Notes: generated by a model from the letters alone, not told the origin. Numbered from the stretch's first letter, positions 8,138 through 15,636 are shown. The stretch: 23,691 nucleotides of DNA from CALCTE01 sp045627885 (GCA_045627885.1 JAZQOM010000030.1:1-23691); one strand, 5' to 3'. Program-made: numbers and translations.

Positions 8138-9526
8138 ATGATAGAAGGTGATTTTACGGCGCTTTCAAAGCTTTTTGCGGGCTCGACGAGCGATATGACG
8201 GAGGGAAATCCGTACCGCCATATTCTTGCGTTTGCCATGCCCGTTTTTATAAGTCAGGTATTCCAACAGCTTTACAATACCGCGGACTCTCTCATTGTGG
8301 GGCATTTTCTCGGAACGGACGCCCTTGCCGCCGTTTCGTCGTCGGGAAATCTTATTTATCTGCTTGTCAGCTTTTTCGAAGGGCTCGCGATGGGCGCGGG
8401 AATAGTGATATCGCGCTACTTCGGCGCGGGAGATAAGGACAGAGTATCAAAAGCCGTTCACACGGATATCGTGTTCGGTATTATCTGCGGAGTATTTCTT
8501 ACCGTGGTAGGAGTAGTTTTTACACCGCTTTTTCTTAAATGGATGAAGACGGACAAGGATATTCTTCCGCAGGCAATCGAATACTTTCGCTATTATTTTT
8601 ACGGAGCGCTCGCGCTTGTTTTGTATAACATCAGCCGCGGCATAATGAGCGCCGTCGGCGACAGTAAACGACCGCTTTTTTATCTTATTTTCTCGTCGCT
8701 TCTGAATATTGCGCTCGATATAGTTTTCGTCGGCGGCTTCGGACTCGGCGTATGGTCGGCGGCTTTTGCCACGGTTTTGTCGGAGGTTGCAAGCGTCGTT
8801 CTGTGCTTCGCGTATCTTCTTAAACCGGGAAAAATATTCTCGCTTGAGATAAAAAAGCTCCGCATACATAAGGATATGCTTTGGGAGACGCTCCGTTACG
8901 GAGTGCCGTCCGGAGTGCAGAATTCCGTCATAGGCTTTGCGAATGTCATAGTGCAGACCGAGATAAACTCCTTCGGCAAATTCGCTACGACGGCATACGG
9001 AGCATACTCCAAAATAGAGGGCTTCGGTTTTCTGCCGATAACGAGCTTTTCCATGGCGATATCGACATTCATAAGCCAGAACTTAGGCGCAAAAAAGCAT
9101 GACAGGGCAAAAAAAGGCGCCCGCTTCGGCATTCTCGCGGGCGTTATTATGGCTGAAATAATAGGTGCGCTTATTTACTTCTTCATTCCTCAGCTCACCG
9201 CGTTGTTTGACAATACAAAAGAAGTAATCCGTCTTGCTTCGATGCACGCCCACACAACGGGACTGTTCTATTTTCTGCTTGCGTATTCGCACTCTGTTGC
9301 CGCGGTATGCAGGGGCGCGGGAAAAGCCTTTGTTCCGATGACCGTAATGCTCTCCGTATGGTGCGTGTTCCGCATAACATATATTTTAACGGTGATGAAG
9401 CTGTTCGGGAAAATAGAGCTGATTTATTGGGCGTATCCGATAACATGGTCGATAAGCTCGGTTATATATTTTATATACTACCGCTGCTCCGATTGGGTAC
9501 ACGGCTTCGATAAAGTCAAAAGCTAA
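8138..9526 (+). CDS. MATE-family multidrug/toxin efflux transporter
   Basis: A 462-residue membrane protein with about twelve hydrophobic helices in two related halves. The first-helix motif FQQLYNTADSLIVGHFLGTDALAA is typical of MATE exporters (its core is QQLYNTADSLIVG). MATE proteins export cationic drugs or metabolites using a Na+ or H+ gradient. The substrate is unknown. The ATG at 8138 was chosen because the N-terminal segment before DMTEGNP has the length seen in this clostridial subfamily; the ATG at 8195 is the alternative. Neither has a good ribosome binding site, and longer in-frame starts run back into the divergent sdaA gene. The 3' end overlaps the convergent acetyltransferase gene by 4 bp. 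Confidence 0.9.
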   Translation: MIEGDFTALSKLFAGSTSDMTEGNPYRHILAFAMPVFISQVFQQLYNTADSLIVGHFLGTDALAAVSSSGNLIYLLVSFFEGLAMGAGIVISRYFGAGDKDRVSKAVHTDIVFGIICGVFLTVVGVVFTPLFLKWMKTDKDILPQAIEYFRYYFYGALALVLYNISRGIMSAVGDSKRPLFYLIFSSLLNIALDIVFVGGFGLGVWSAAFATVLSEVASVVLCFAYLLKPGKIFSLEIKKLRIHKDMLWETLRYGVPSGVQNSVIGFANVIVQTEINSFGKFATTAYGAYSKIEGFGFLPITSFSMAISTFISQNLGAKKHDRAKKGARFGILAGVIMAEIIGALIYFFIPQLTALFDNTKEVIRLASMHAHTTGLFYFLLAYSHSVAAVCRGAGKAFVPMTVMLSVWCVFRITYILTVMKLFGKIELIYWAYPITWSISSVIYFIYYRCSDWVHGFDKVKS

Positions 9527-10020
9527 AACTTTTCGTATGCGATTCTCGGGTCGTCGTCCTCGACAATTTTGATTATTCCGCATCTTTCAAAACCGAGTTT
9601 TGAGAGAAGCTTCTGCATTACGATATTGTCGGGATGAGTGTCTATCCGCAGATGTCGGCATTTTTCAAACGCCCACGAAATGCAGAATGTTCCGACGCCC
9701 TTTGTGCCGTCGGTCGCTATGCGGTGAATGACTCCGTAGTTATCGCTGCCGAGCCATTTTCCGTCTATTTCGCGGTAGGTCGGCTCAACCGATTCTCCGA
9801 AATTGAAAAAGAATGTGCCGACAACTCTGCCCTCATCGGTGCAGACATAACTCTTGCCGGCCTCAATATCGCTCCTTATAAGGCTCTCCGGCGGCCAGCC
9901 TCTCATATACCACTGGCGCGGATTGCCCGTGTCACGCATAAATTTTCTTGCGCAGTCGAATATTTCAAGCATTCTCGGAAGGTCTGCTTGGGTTGATTTT
10001 CTTATTTGCGTAAAACTCAC
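9523..10020 (-). CDS. GNAT-family N-acetyltransferase
   Basis: A 165-residue GNAT protein. Motif A is recognisable as VIHRIATDGTKGVGTFCISW, with the R/Q-x-x-G-x-G-like acetyl-CoA phosphate-binding pattern. It is followed by RIDTHPDNIVMQKLLSKLGF, a common signature of GNATs acting on small molecules or peptides. The substrate cannot be inferred. The start is GTG at 10020, with AAAAGG only 2-3 nt upstream, which is unusually close. The TAG stop lies inside the end of the convergent MATE gene, so any terminator for either gene must lie in the other's coding sequence. Confidence 0.88.
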   Translation of the reverse strand: MSFTQIRKSTQADLPRMLEIFDCARKFMRDTGNPRQWYMRGWPPESLIRSDIEAGKSYVCTDEGRVVGTFFFNFGESVEPTYREIDGKWLGSDNYGVIHRIATDGTKGVGTFCISWAFEKCRHLRIDTHPDNIVMQKLLSKLGFERCGIIKIVEDDDPRIAYEKF

Positions 10021-10033
10021 CGCCTTTTATTTG

Positions 10034-10062
10034 ATTGTAGCACACAAGCGCGCAAAAATCCA
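10034..10062 (-). promoter_or_regulatory. Candidate promoter of the GNAT gene
   Basis: On the minus strand, TGGATT (10062-10057), a 17-bp spacer ending in TGC, then TACAAT (10039-10034), which is an extended -10. The predicted start near 10027 leaves a leader of under 10 nt. Confidence 0.45.
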
Positions 10063-10094
10063 TACATTTTTCAAAAAGAAAGGGGGCTTTCGCC

Positions 10095-11552
10095 TTGCAT
10101 AAGCTGACAATAGAAAACGGAAAATGCACGCAAATAAAAGAGTTTCGCGGCACTCCGCTTCTCATAGATGTTTTAAGGCAGGCGGGCGCCTCCGTATGCG
10201 CCCCGTGCTTCGGAAACGGCGTGTGCAAAAAATGCGCCGTCAAGGTTGAAGGCTCTCTCTGCGCTCCCGATGTAAGCGAAAAAAGCGCCGTCGAGCAAGG
10301 CTTGCGGCTTGCGTGCAGAGCAAGGCTTACGGGCGACGCGAAGGTCACGCTTTTGCAAAAAGACGAGCTTATCGTAACAGACTCATATCCGAAGCTCACG
10401 CCCTGCGAAGACGGCTTCGGCGCAGCGATAGACATCGGCACTACAACGGTCGTCGTACGCATCTATGATATGAAAAACGCCGTGCTTTTATCGGAAGCGG
10501 CGGACATAAATCCGCAGCAGAGCTTTTCTTCCGATGTGATGGGCAGAATATCGGCATCACTTTCGGGTAGCGCCGAGGAGCTTAAAAATCTCATTCGCGC
10601 AAAAACGGACGAACTTATCTGCGCCGCCTGCGAAAAAGCGGGCATAGACAGGACTCTTGTCAAGCGCGCCGTCGCCGTCGGTAATACGGCGATGATGTAC
10701 CTATTTTTCGGGATTTGCCCTCAAGTGCTTTCAAAAGCACCGTTTGCGCCCGTGGAGCGCTTTGACATGAGCGCGGATATCGGCGGCACAGAAACGGTAT
10801 TCCCCTGCCCTATTGAATCGTTTATCGGCTCCGATACGACGGCGGCTGTCCTTTACTCCGGAATAGCCGATGCAGACAAAACAACGCTCCTTGCCGATGT
10901 GGGAACAAACGGCGAGATAATTCTCAAGCATAAAGGAAAGCTGTACGCGGCATCGGCGGCGGGAGGCCCGGCGTTTGAGGGCGCGGGAATATCCTGCGGC
11001 ACGACGAGCCGCACGGGAGCTATATGTAAAGTTGAATATAAGTGGGCAGTTCCCGTCGCTTCGACGGTAGGCGGCGCAAAAGCCGACGGAATATGCGGCT
11101 CCGGCATCGCCGACGCGATAGCGGTATTTCTCCAAAACGGAAGCATCGACAAAAGCGGCGCGGTAAAAAAGCCGCTCGAGCTTTCGGGAATCACTCTGAC
11201 TGCAAACGATGTACGCGCCGTTCAGCTCGCAAAAGCGGCAATTTCCGCGGCTATCGAAACACTGCTCGAAAAAGCAGGTATATCGGCAGAGGATGTTGAC
11301 GACTTTGCGGTCGCAGGCGGATTCGGCTCGTCGCTTTCCGCAAAAAGTGCCGCGAAAATCGGACTTTTTCCGAAGCCTCTCGAAGCAAAATTCCGCGCAA
11401 TAGGCAACGCCGCGCTCGGCGGCGCCGCAATGCTCCTGTTCGACAAAACGCTTTTTGAAAAAACCAAAGCCATATCAAGCAAAACGGATGTTATCGCTCT
11501 CGGCGGAAATGAAGATTTCTCGAAGCGCTTTATTGAAAATATCAGCTTTTAA
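10095..11552 (+). CDS. 2Fe-2S/ASKHA-domain protein, RACo-like corrinoid-protein reductive activator
   Basis: A 485-residue protein. An N-terminal plant-type ferredoxin domain (residues 1-95) has C38-x5-C44-x2-C47 and C74 placed for a [2Fe-2S] cluster. A linker leads to an actin-like ATPase (ASKHA) domain with AAIDIGTTTVVVRIYD near residue 110, LLADVGTNGEI near 265 and AGGFGSS near 410. This architecture is that of RACo, which reduces inactive Co(II) corrinoid proteins at the expense of ATP for methyltransferase systems. The start is TTG, chosen for the AAAGGGGG site 8-10 nt upstream. No corrinoid protein, methyltransferase or cobalamin gene is nearby, so the partner is unknown. Confidence 0.88.
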   Translation: MHKLTIENGKCTQIKEFRGTPLLIDVLRQAGASVCAPCFGNGVCKKCAVKVEGSLCAPDVSEKSAVEQGLRLACRARLTGDAKVTLLQKDELIVTDSYPKLTPCEDGFGAAIDIGTTTVVVRIYDMKNAVLLSEAADINPQQSFSSDVMGRISASLSGSAEELKNLIRAKTDELICAACEKAGIDRTLVKRAVAVGNTAMMYLFFGICPQVLSKAPFAPVERFDMSADIGGTETVFPCPIESFIGSDTTAAVLYSGIADADKTTLLADVGTNGEIILKHKGKLYAASAAGGPAFEGAGISCGTTSRTGAICKVEYKWAVPVASTVGGAKADGICGSGIADAIAVFLQNGSIDKSGAVKKPLELSGITLTANDVRAVQLAKAAISAAIETLLEKAGISAEDVDDFAVAGGFGSSLSAKSAAKIGLFPKPLEAKFRAIGNAALGGAAMLLFDKTLFEKTKAISSKTDVIALGGNEDFSKRFIENISF

Positions 11553-11563
11553 CCGAAAAATCG

Positions 11564-11600
11564 GCTTTTCGCTCACGCCGCGAAAAGCTGAAATTTCAGC
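11564..11600 (+). other. Tandem hairpins after the RACo-like gene
   Basis: GCTTTTCG (11564-11571) pairs with CGAAAAGC (11581-11588), and a second palindrome GCTGAAATTTCAGC occupies 11587-11600. Together they could end the upstream transcript, but no clear U-tract follows. They are only 6 bp from the operator-like palindrome of the next gene. Confidence 0.4.
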
Positions 11601-11606
11601 AAGGAT

Positions 11607-11628
11607 TAGTAAATATATTTACTATGAT
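11607..11628 (+). promoter_or_regulatory. Palindromic operator overlapping the -10 box of the XRE gene
   Basis: TAGTAAATATATTTACTA (11607-11624) is a perfect 18-bp palindrome. A TATGAT -10-like box (11623-11628) overlaps its right edge, 22 bp upstream of the chosen XRE start. The position suits autorepression by the XRE protein encoded directly downstream. No good -35 is visible. The palindrome is seen directly; its use as an operator is inference. Confidence 0.55.
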
Positions 11629-11649
11629 ATCTTTATATCGGTGATAAAA

Positions 11650-11877
11650 ATGAAATATATTAAACGGATAAGAGATTTAAGAGAAGACAACGACAAGACT
11701 CAAAAAGAGATAGCCGACTTACTCGGGACATCGCAAACGATGTACGCAAGATATGAGCGCGGCGCAAATGAAATTCCCGTTCGGCACATAATAAAGCTGT
11801 GCCGCTTTTACAGAGTTACAAGCGATAATCTTTTGGGAATTTCGGATAAAAATACAGACAAAGGGGCGGCAAAATGA
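11650..11877 (+). CDS. XRE-family helix-turn-helix regulator
   Basis: A 75-residue protein consisting of one Cro/C1-type helix-turn-helix domain: KTQKEIADLLGTSQTMYARY with YERGANEIPVRHIIKLCRFY, the standard five-helix XRE pattern, then a short polar tail. The ATG at 11650 was chosen because GGTGAT (11640-11645) is an anti-SD match at good spacing; longer in-frame starts would read through the palindrome and hairpins upstream. Its stop overlaps the start of the next gene (ATGA), so the two are translationally coupled. Probable transcriptional repressor of this two-gene unit, by analogy with similar small XRE operons. Confidence 0.85.
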   Translation: MKYIKRIRDLREDNDKTQKEIADLLGTSQTMYARYERGANEIPVRHIIKLCRFYRVTSDNLLGISDKNTDKGAAK

Positions 11878-12761
11878 CGGAAAGCACATATCCGATGATA
11901 AGATGCACATATTCATATATGACTGTCGCAAAAAACAAGGCTTTTGACGCGATAATGAAAATTCGTCTCGGGACAAAGCTTGCAAGTCTGTTCTATGACA
12001 CATTTACCGATATAAGAATGGGAATAGAAAGCTCAAAAGGGCTGTTTGTACTGCCTTTTACGAAGCTTGACGGTATATGCGGCTTGTGCGTGATACCCGA
12101 TGAGGATGTCTTCGACATCGTATTTTTGCCGGAATATTTCGGCGAGCTTGTCCGCCGTGAAGACGAAAGGGCATTATTTGAAAAGCTGTATTCAAGCGCC
12201 GATGCCTTCGGATGCAACGCAAAATATGCCGTTTTTATGCAAAAAATAAGAAGCGCAACCGTAAACGCAATATACACAAAAGCGGCTCTTGCTCCGAAAA
12301 TCGTGTCGGCGGCGAGAACGGCAGAGAATATAATATCGTTTATTGAGCAGAAAAGCTCCGTCTTCGGAATTCGCATAACAAAGAATATCGCAAATACATC
12401 GGCGCGCGCGGAATTCAACTCAAAAATCTTTTCGACGGAGCTTTTGTGTATGCTTGACATCGCGCTGACGGCAAGCACGGACGGAAAGTTGTGCTTTTTT
12501 GTAAATGATGATTTCGGCAGAATAAGCATCGGCTTTTCCGTAAATATTGGGAAAAATCCCGTGGCAAATTACAGTACGGCATCGGCGTATCTTTTGCGCA
12601 GAACGGCAAGAGCCGCGCTTCACGAGCCGATTATTGCATATAGCGGCAATACATTCTCCGTCGCGGTCGGAATGCAATCGAGCGTATCCGGAGTTCTCGG
12701 ATGCGATGACTCGGATGAGGAAAATCTCATTGAAACAATTAAAAAATATCTGCAACTTTGA
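11874..12761 (+). CDS. Uncharacterised cytoplasmic protein coupled to an XRE regulator
   Basis: A 295-residue protein I do not recognise. It has no signal peptide or membrane segment. The N-terminal half (to about residue 135) is mixed alpha/beta. Then comes a helical stretch, ALAPKIVSAARTAENIISFI, and a mixed domain including SKIFSTELLCMLDIALTAST and NDDFGRISIGFSVNIG. That order, a helix pair then an alpha/beta sandwich, is reminiscent of a histidine-kinase dimerisation helix and GHKL ATPase fold, but the phospho-accepting histidine and the N, G1 and G2 boxes are not evident, so it could be a catalytically dead relative or unrelated. The ATGA overlap with the XRE gene implies co-expression and suggests a shared sensory role, which is inference only. 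Confidence 0.75.
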   Translation: MTESTYPMIRCTYSYMTVAKNKAFDAIMKIRLGTKLASLFYDTFTDIRMGIESSKGLFVLPFTKLDGICGLCVIPDEDVFDIVFLPEYFGELVRREDERALFEKLYSSADAFGCNAKYAVFMQKIRSATVNAIYTKAALAPKIVSAARTAENIISFIEQKSSVFGIRITKNIANTSARAEFNSKIFSTELLCMLDIALTASTDGKLCFFVNDDFGRISIGFSVNIGKNPVANYSTASAYLLRRTARAALHEPIIAYSGNTFSVAVGMQSSVSGVLGCDDSDEENLIETIKKYLQL

Positions 12762-12844
12762 GTGAAAAGCCCGAAAAACCAAAGCAGACAATACGCTTCT
12801 TCGGTTGAGCTTTTTGCTCATAATATCACCTTCGGATTGCAAAA

Positions 12845-12870
12845 AAACAGGCTGAATGCTCAGCCTGTTT
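12845..12870. terminator. Bidirectional terminator between the XRE operon and rplA
   Basis: An 11-bp stem, AAACAGGCTGA (12845-12855) with TCAGCCTGTTT (12860-12870), has an ATGC loop. T-runs follow on both strands (TTTTGTTTT rightward, TTTTTTTGC leftward). It ends the rightward two-gene unit and the leftward ribosomal-protein operon. The rest of 12762-12961 shows no gene. Confidence 0.88.
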
Positions 12871-12961
12871 TTGTTTTATTCGGTTGTTTTTGCCTGCTTA
12901 TCGGCGATATAAAATCCTATACGGCATCGATATAAGCCGAGCCGCTCTGAGCTTTTATAAA

Positions 12962-13654
12962 TCAGCCGAGCTTCGAGGTGTTAACCTTGATGCCGGGGCC
13001 CATCGTTGTAGCTACTACGCAGCTCTTGATGTACTGTCCCTTTGCAGCCGAAGGCTTTGCCTTGATGATTGCGCCGAGAAGTGTGTTGAAGTTCTCCTCA
13101 AGCTTTGCAGGACCGAATGAAGCTTTGCCGATGGGACAGTGAATGATGTTGGTCTTGTCAAGTCTGTACTCAATCTTGCCCGCTTTTGCTTCTTTTACGG
13201 CTCTTGCAACATCCATCGTTACTGTGCCTGCCTTGGGGTTAGGCATAAGTCCTTTAGGACCGAGAATCTTACCGAGACGGCCGATAACGCCCATCATATC
13301 GGGTGTTGCGATGATAACATCAAAATCGAACCAGTTCTCGCCCTGAATCTTTGAAACGAACTCTTCTGCGCCGACAAAATCGGAGCCTGCTTCCTTAGCT
13401 TCATCAGCCTTGGGACCCTTTGCAAATACGAGTGTGCGTACCGTCTTACCTGTTCCGTTGGGAAGAACGATTGCACCTCTGACCTGCTGGTCAGCGTGAC
13501 GGGAGTCTACGCCGAGACGGACATGAACTTCTACAGTCTCGTCGAATTTTGCCTTGGACATACCGTCCATAGCCTTGAATGCCTCTGCGGGCTCATAAGA
13601 AAGCGTCTTGTCGTAAGCCTTGACGCTGTCCTGATATTTCTTACCTCTAAACAT
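12962..13654 (-). CDS. rplA: 50S ribosomal protein L1
   Basis: A 230-residue protein of normal length. ATPDMMGVIGRLGKILGPKG with LMPNPKAGTVTMDVARAV is the L1 signature. L1 binds 23S rRNA at the mobile L1 stalk next to the E site and in many bacteria represses its own rplK-rplA mRNA. Strong GGAGG upstream of the ATG, 14 nt after rplK. It is the last gene of the operon: a terminator follows and the strand changes, so the rplJ-rplL genes that usually come next are not here. Confidence 0.98.
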   Translation of the reverse strand: MFRGKKYQDSVKAYDKTLSYEPAEAFKAMDGMSKAKFDETVEVHVRLGVDSRHADQQVRGAIVLPNGTGKTVRTLVFAKGPKADEAKEAGSDFVGAEEFVSKIQGENWFDFDVIIATPDMMGVIGRLGKILGPKGLMPNPKAGTVTMDVARAVKEAKAGKIEYRLDKTNIIHCPIGKASFGPAKLEENFNTLLGAIIKAKPSAAKGQYIKSCVVATTMGPGIKVNTSKLG

Positions 13655-13668
13655 TGTTGCAACCTCCT

Positions 13669-14094
13669 TTAGTCTGCTACGGTAACACCCATGCTGCGGG
13701 CGGTACCTGCGACGATACTCATAGCGGCGTCGATATCTGCGGCATTGAGGTCGGGCATTTTGAGCTCGGCGATGCTGCGAACCTGAGCCTTTGTGATGGT
13801 TGCGACTTTGTTCTTGTTGGGTTCACCGGAGCCGCTCTCAATGTTGCAAGCCTTCTTGATAAGAACGGATGCAGGGGGCGTCTTGGTGATGAAAGAGAAG
13901 GAGCGGTCAGCGTAAACAGTGATGATTACGGGAATGATAAGTCCGATATCCTTCTTTGTTCTCTCATTGAATTCCTTGGTGAAGTTGGGGATGCTTACGC
14001 CGTGCTGACCGAGCGCAGGACCTACGGGAGGCTGTGCCGATGCTTTTCCGGCAGGAAGCTGAAGTTTGATATAACCGGTAATTTTCTTTGCCAT
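13669..14094 (-). CDS. rplK: 50S ribosomal protein L11
   Basis: A 141-residue protein with KLQLPAGKASAQPPVGPALG at the N-terminus and a C-terminal rRNA-binding domain ending in the L11 signature (AAMSIVAGTARSMGVTV). L11 forms the base of the GTPase-associated stalk and binds 23S rRNA helices 43-44. An AAGGAGGAA site precedes the ATG. The 106-nt gap after nusG holds a probable L1-binding leader, so rplK-rplA is likely feedback-controlled as a sub-unit of the operon. Confidence 0.98.
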   Translation of the reverse strand: MAKKITGYIKLQLPAGKASAQPPVGPALGQHGVSIPNFTKEFNERTKKDIGLIIPVIITVYADRSFSFITKTPPASVLIKKACNIESGSGEPNKNKVATITKAQVRSIAELKMPDLNAADIDAAMSIVAGTARSMGVTVAD

Positions 14095-14100
14095 TGTTTG

Positions 14101-14160
14101 TTCCTCCTTATGTGGTGATTTGATTTCGGGGCACCTTATAAATTTGCGCCCCTCCCACTC
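14101..14160 (-). promoter_or_regulatory. Probable L1-binding autoregulatory leader of rplK-rplA
   Basis: Read on the minus strand, GTGGGAGGGGCGC (from about 14158) is followed by an AT-rich loop and GTGCCCC, then CACCACAT just ahead of AAGGAGG. The GGGGCGC/GTGCCCC hairpin with flanking GTGG and CCAC matches the pattern I know for L1 targets in rRNA and rplK leaders. Placement directly upstream of rplK supports this. The fold is seen in the sequence; L1 binding is inferred. Confidence 0.6.
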
Positions 14161-14200
14161 TCATCCGACCTTGGCAGGGTGCGGACGGATACGGTAAAAG

Positions 14201-14725
14201 TCAGAGCTTTTCGGGAGCGACATCGCCCGTCTCGAGCTCAACAGGTGTATCTCTGCCGAACAGGGATACGATAGCCTTGACTTTTTTCTTGTCGGGAGAT
14301 ATCTCCTCGACCTTGCCGGTAAATCCGGCAAACGGGCCTTTTGTAACTTTAATCATATCGCCCTCTGCAAATGTGAGGTCGACAGTCTTTATTTCAACGC
14401 CCATTTTTTCAATTTCTTCGTCGGTGAGCTCCACCGGCTTGGAATCCGGGCCTACAAAGCCCGTGCAACCGCGAATGTTGCGCACAACATGCCAGCTCTC
14501 GTCATTCATAATCATCTTGACCATGACATAACTCGGGTACAGCTTGTGTTCAACTTCCTTGGTTTCTTCTCCGGATACCTTTACGACCTTTTCGACAGGT
14601 ATCTTTATATCGAAAATAAGATGCTGGAGCTTTCTGTTCTCGACTATTTTCTCGAGGTTGCTTGCAACCTTATTTTCATATCCGGAATATGTGTGGACTA
14701 CATACCACTTTGCTTCTTCGCTCAT
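14201..14725 (-). CDS. nusG: Transcription termination/antitermination factor NusG
   Basis: A 174-residue protein with the NGN domain (KWYVVHTYSGYENKVASNLE at the N-terminus) and a C-terminal KOW domain (FAEGDMIKVTKGPFAGFTGK). NusG binds RNA polymerase, affects pausing and links transcription to translation. The length is typical. The GGAGAAG site precedes the ATG, 60 nt after secE. The rpmG-secE-nusG-rplK-rplA order is standard in Firmicutes. Confidence 0.98.
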   Translation of the reverse strand: MSEEAKWYVVHTYSGYENKVASNLEKIVENRKLQHLIFDIKIPVEKVVKVSGEETKEVEHKLYPSYVMVKMIMNDESWHVVRNIRGCTGFVGPDSKPVELTDEEIEKMGVEIKTVDLTFAEGDMIKVTKGPFAGFTGKVEEISPDKKKVKAIVSLFGRDTPVELETGDVAPEKL

Positions 14726-14785
14726 AAGACTTCTCCTTTTTTCAGAAAATGTGGACTACCTGCATGAAAGGTATCCGCCGGCTTG

Positions 14786-15460
14786 TCAGCCTATCTTTCC
14801 TACGAGGTCGATGAGCTTTCCGAGTCCGAGGTCGATTAGTCCTATTACAACCGCCGTTACGACTATTGCAACGACTACCGTCTTCGTATTCTTGATGACA
14901 TCTTCCTTGGAAGACCATACAATCTTTTTAAGCTCGCTCTTGTATTCGCGAATGAGCTTCTTTATCTTTTCTCTGAAAGAAGGTTTTACAATCCAGAGAA
15001 TAAGGAAAAGAAGAATGAGTGCTCCGAGAACAACGAGAATCCAGAATCCGGCAGAACCGACAAAGCGCTTCTTTTCGTTTTTATTCTCGGTTTTCTCTTC
15101 GGCTTCGGCATCTTCTGCCGGAGCTTCTTCACCGTCTGCGGGAGCCGCGTCGTCTGTGGCAAGCTCTGCTTTCTCGATTTCGCCTGCACCGTCTGCGATA
15201 ACATCCGCTTCATTTGCGGGAAGTTCATCGTTTTCGGGAACCGTTCCGTCAGGTACAATGGCAACGGGTTCTTCTTCGCTTGATACGGCTAAGTCGAGAG
15301 CTTCGTTTGCAATCGCGCCGTCAGGTGCTTCTGCTGTGTCGGGAGCTGTTGCAGTGACGGTGGCGAGGACTTCTTCATCCTCTGCAAAGACTGAGAAGGA
15401 GCACATCGTGAGCGCAAGGATTGCGGCGAGGACGAGTATTAAGCTTCTTCTTGCTTTCAT
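14786..15460 (-). CDS. secE: SecE with an unusual N-terminal extension
   Basis: 224 residues, against about 60-75 for typical Firmicutes SecE. The last about 60 residues are the SecE core: a cytoplasmic amphipathic helix (IREYKSELKKIVWSSKEDVI) then one membrane helix (VVVAIVVTAVVIGLIDLGL). Ahead of it are a signal-peptide-like segment (MKARRSLILVLAAILALTM, possible AxA-type site VFA-ED near residue 25), about 105 Ala/Glu/Asp-rich residues, a KNEKKRF patch and a membrane helix (FWILVVLGALILLFLILWIV). With three membrane segments the topology parallels E. coli SecE but with a very long outer loop. The start at 15460 follows AGGGGG at good spacing. Operon position between rpmG and nusG confirms identity. 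SecE clamps SecY in the translocon. Confidence 0.92.
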   Translation of the reverse strand: MKARRSLILVLAAILALTMCSFSVFAEDEEVLATVTATAPDTAEAPDGAIANEALDLAVSSEEEPVAIVPDGTVPENDELPANEADVIADGAGEIEKAELATDDAAPADGEEAPAEDAEAEEKTENKNEKKRFVGSAGFWILVVLGALILLFLILWIVKPSFREKIKKLIREYKSELKKIVWSSKEDVIKNTKTVVVAIVVTAVVIGLIDLGLGKLIDLVGKIG

Positions 15461-15474
15461 AACTATCCCCCTAA

Positions 15475-15636
15475 TCACTTTGTTTCCTTGTGAGGCGTGT
15501 GCTTACGGCAGAATTTGCAATACTTGTTAAGCTCAAGCCTGTCCGGATCGTTTTTCTTGTTCTTGACCGTGTCGTAGTTTCTCTGTCCGCATTCTGTGCA
15601 GGCGAGTGTGACACGAACTCTTGAATTGGATTTCAT
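15475..15636 (-). CDS. rpmG: 50S ribosomal protein L33
   Basis: A 53-residue protein, MKSNSRVRVTLACTECGQRN through to HTPHKETK. Two CxxC pairs (C13/C16 and C40/C43) make it the zinc-binding form of L33. GGAGGTG lies 6 nt before the ATG. Its TGA stop is 14 nt upstream of the secE start. It is the first gene of the operon, as in other Firmicutes. Confidence 0.97.
   Translation of the reverse strand: MKSNSRVRVTLACTECGQRNYDTVKNKKNDPDRLELNKYCKFCRKHTPHKETK

Noticed and set aside
14544..15530. 328-residue rightward frame, Ser/Ala-rich
   Set aside because: Antisense to nusG, secE and part of rpmG. Its Ser runs come from the complement of Ala/Glu-rich secE codons.
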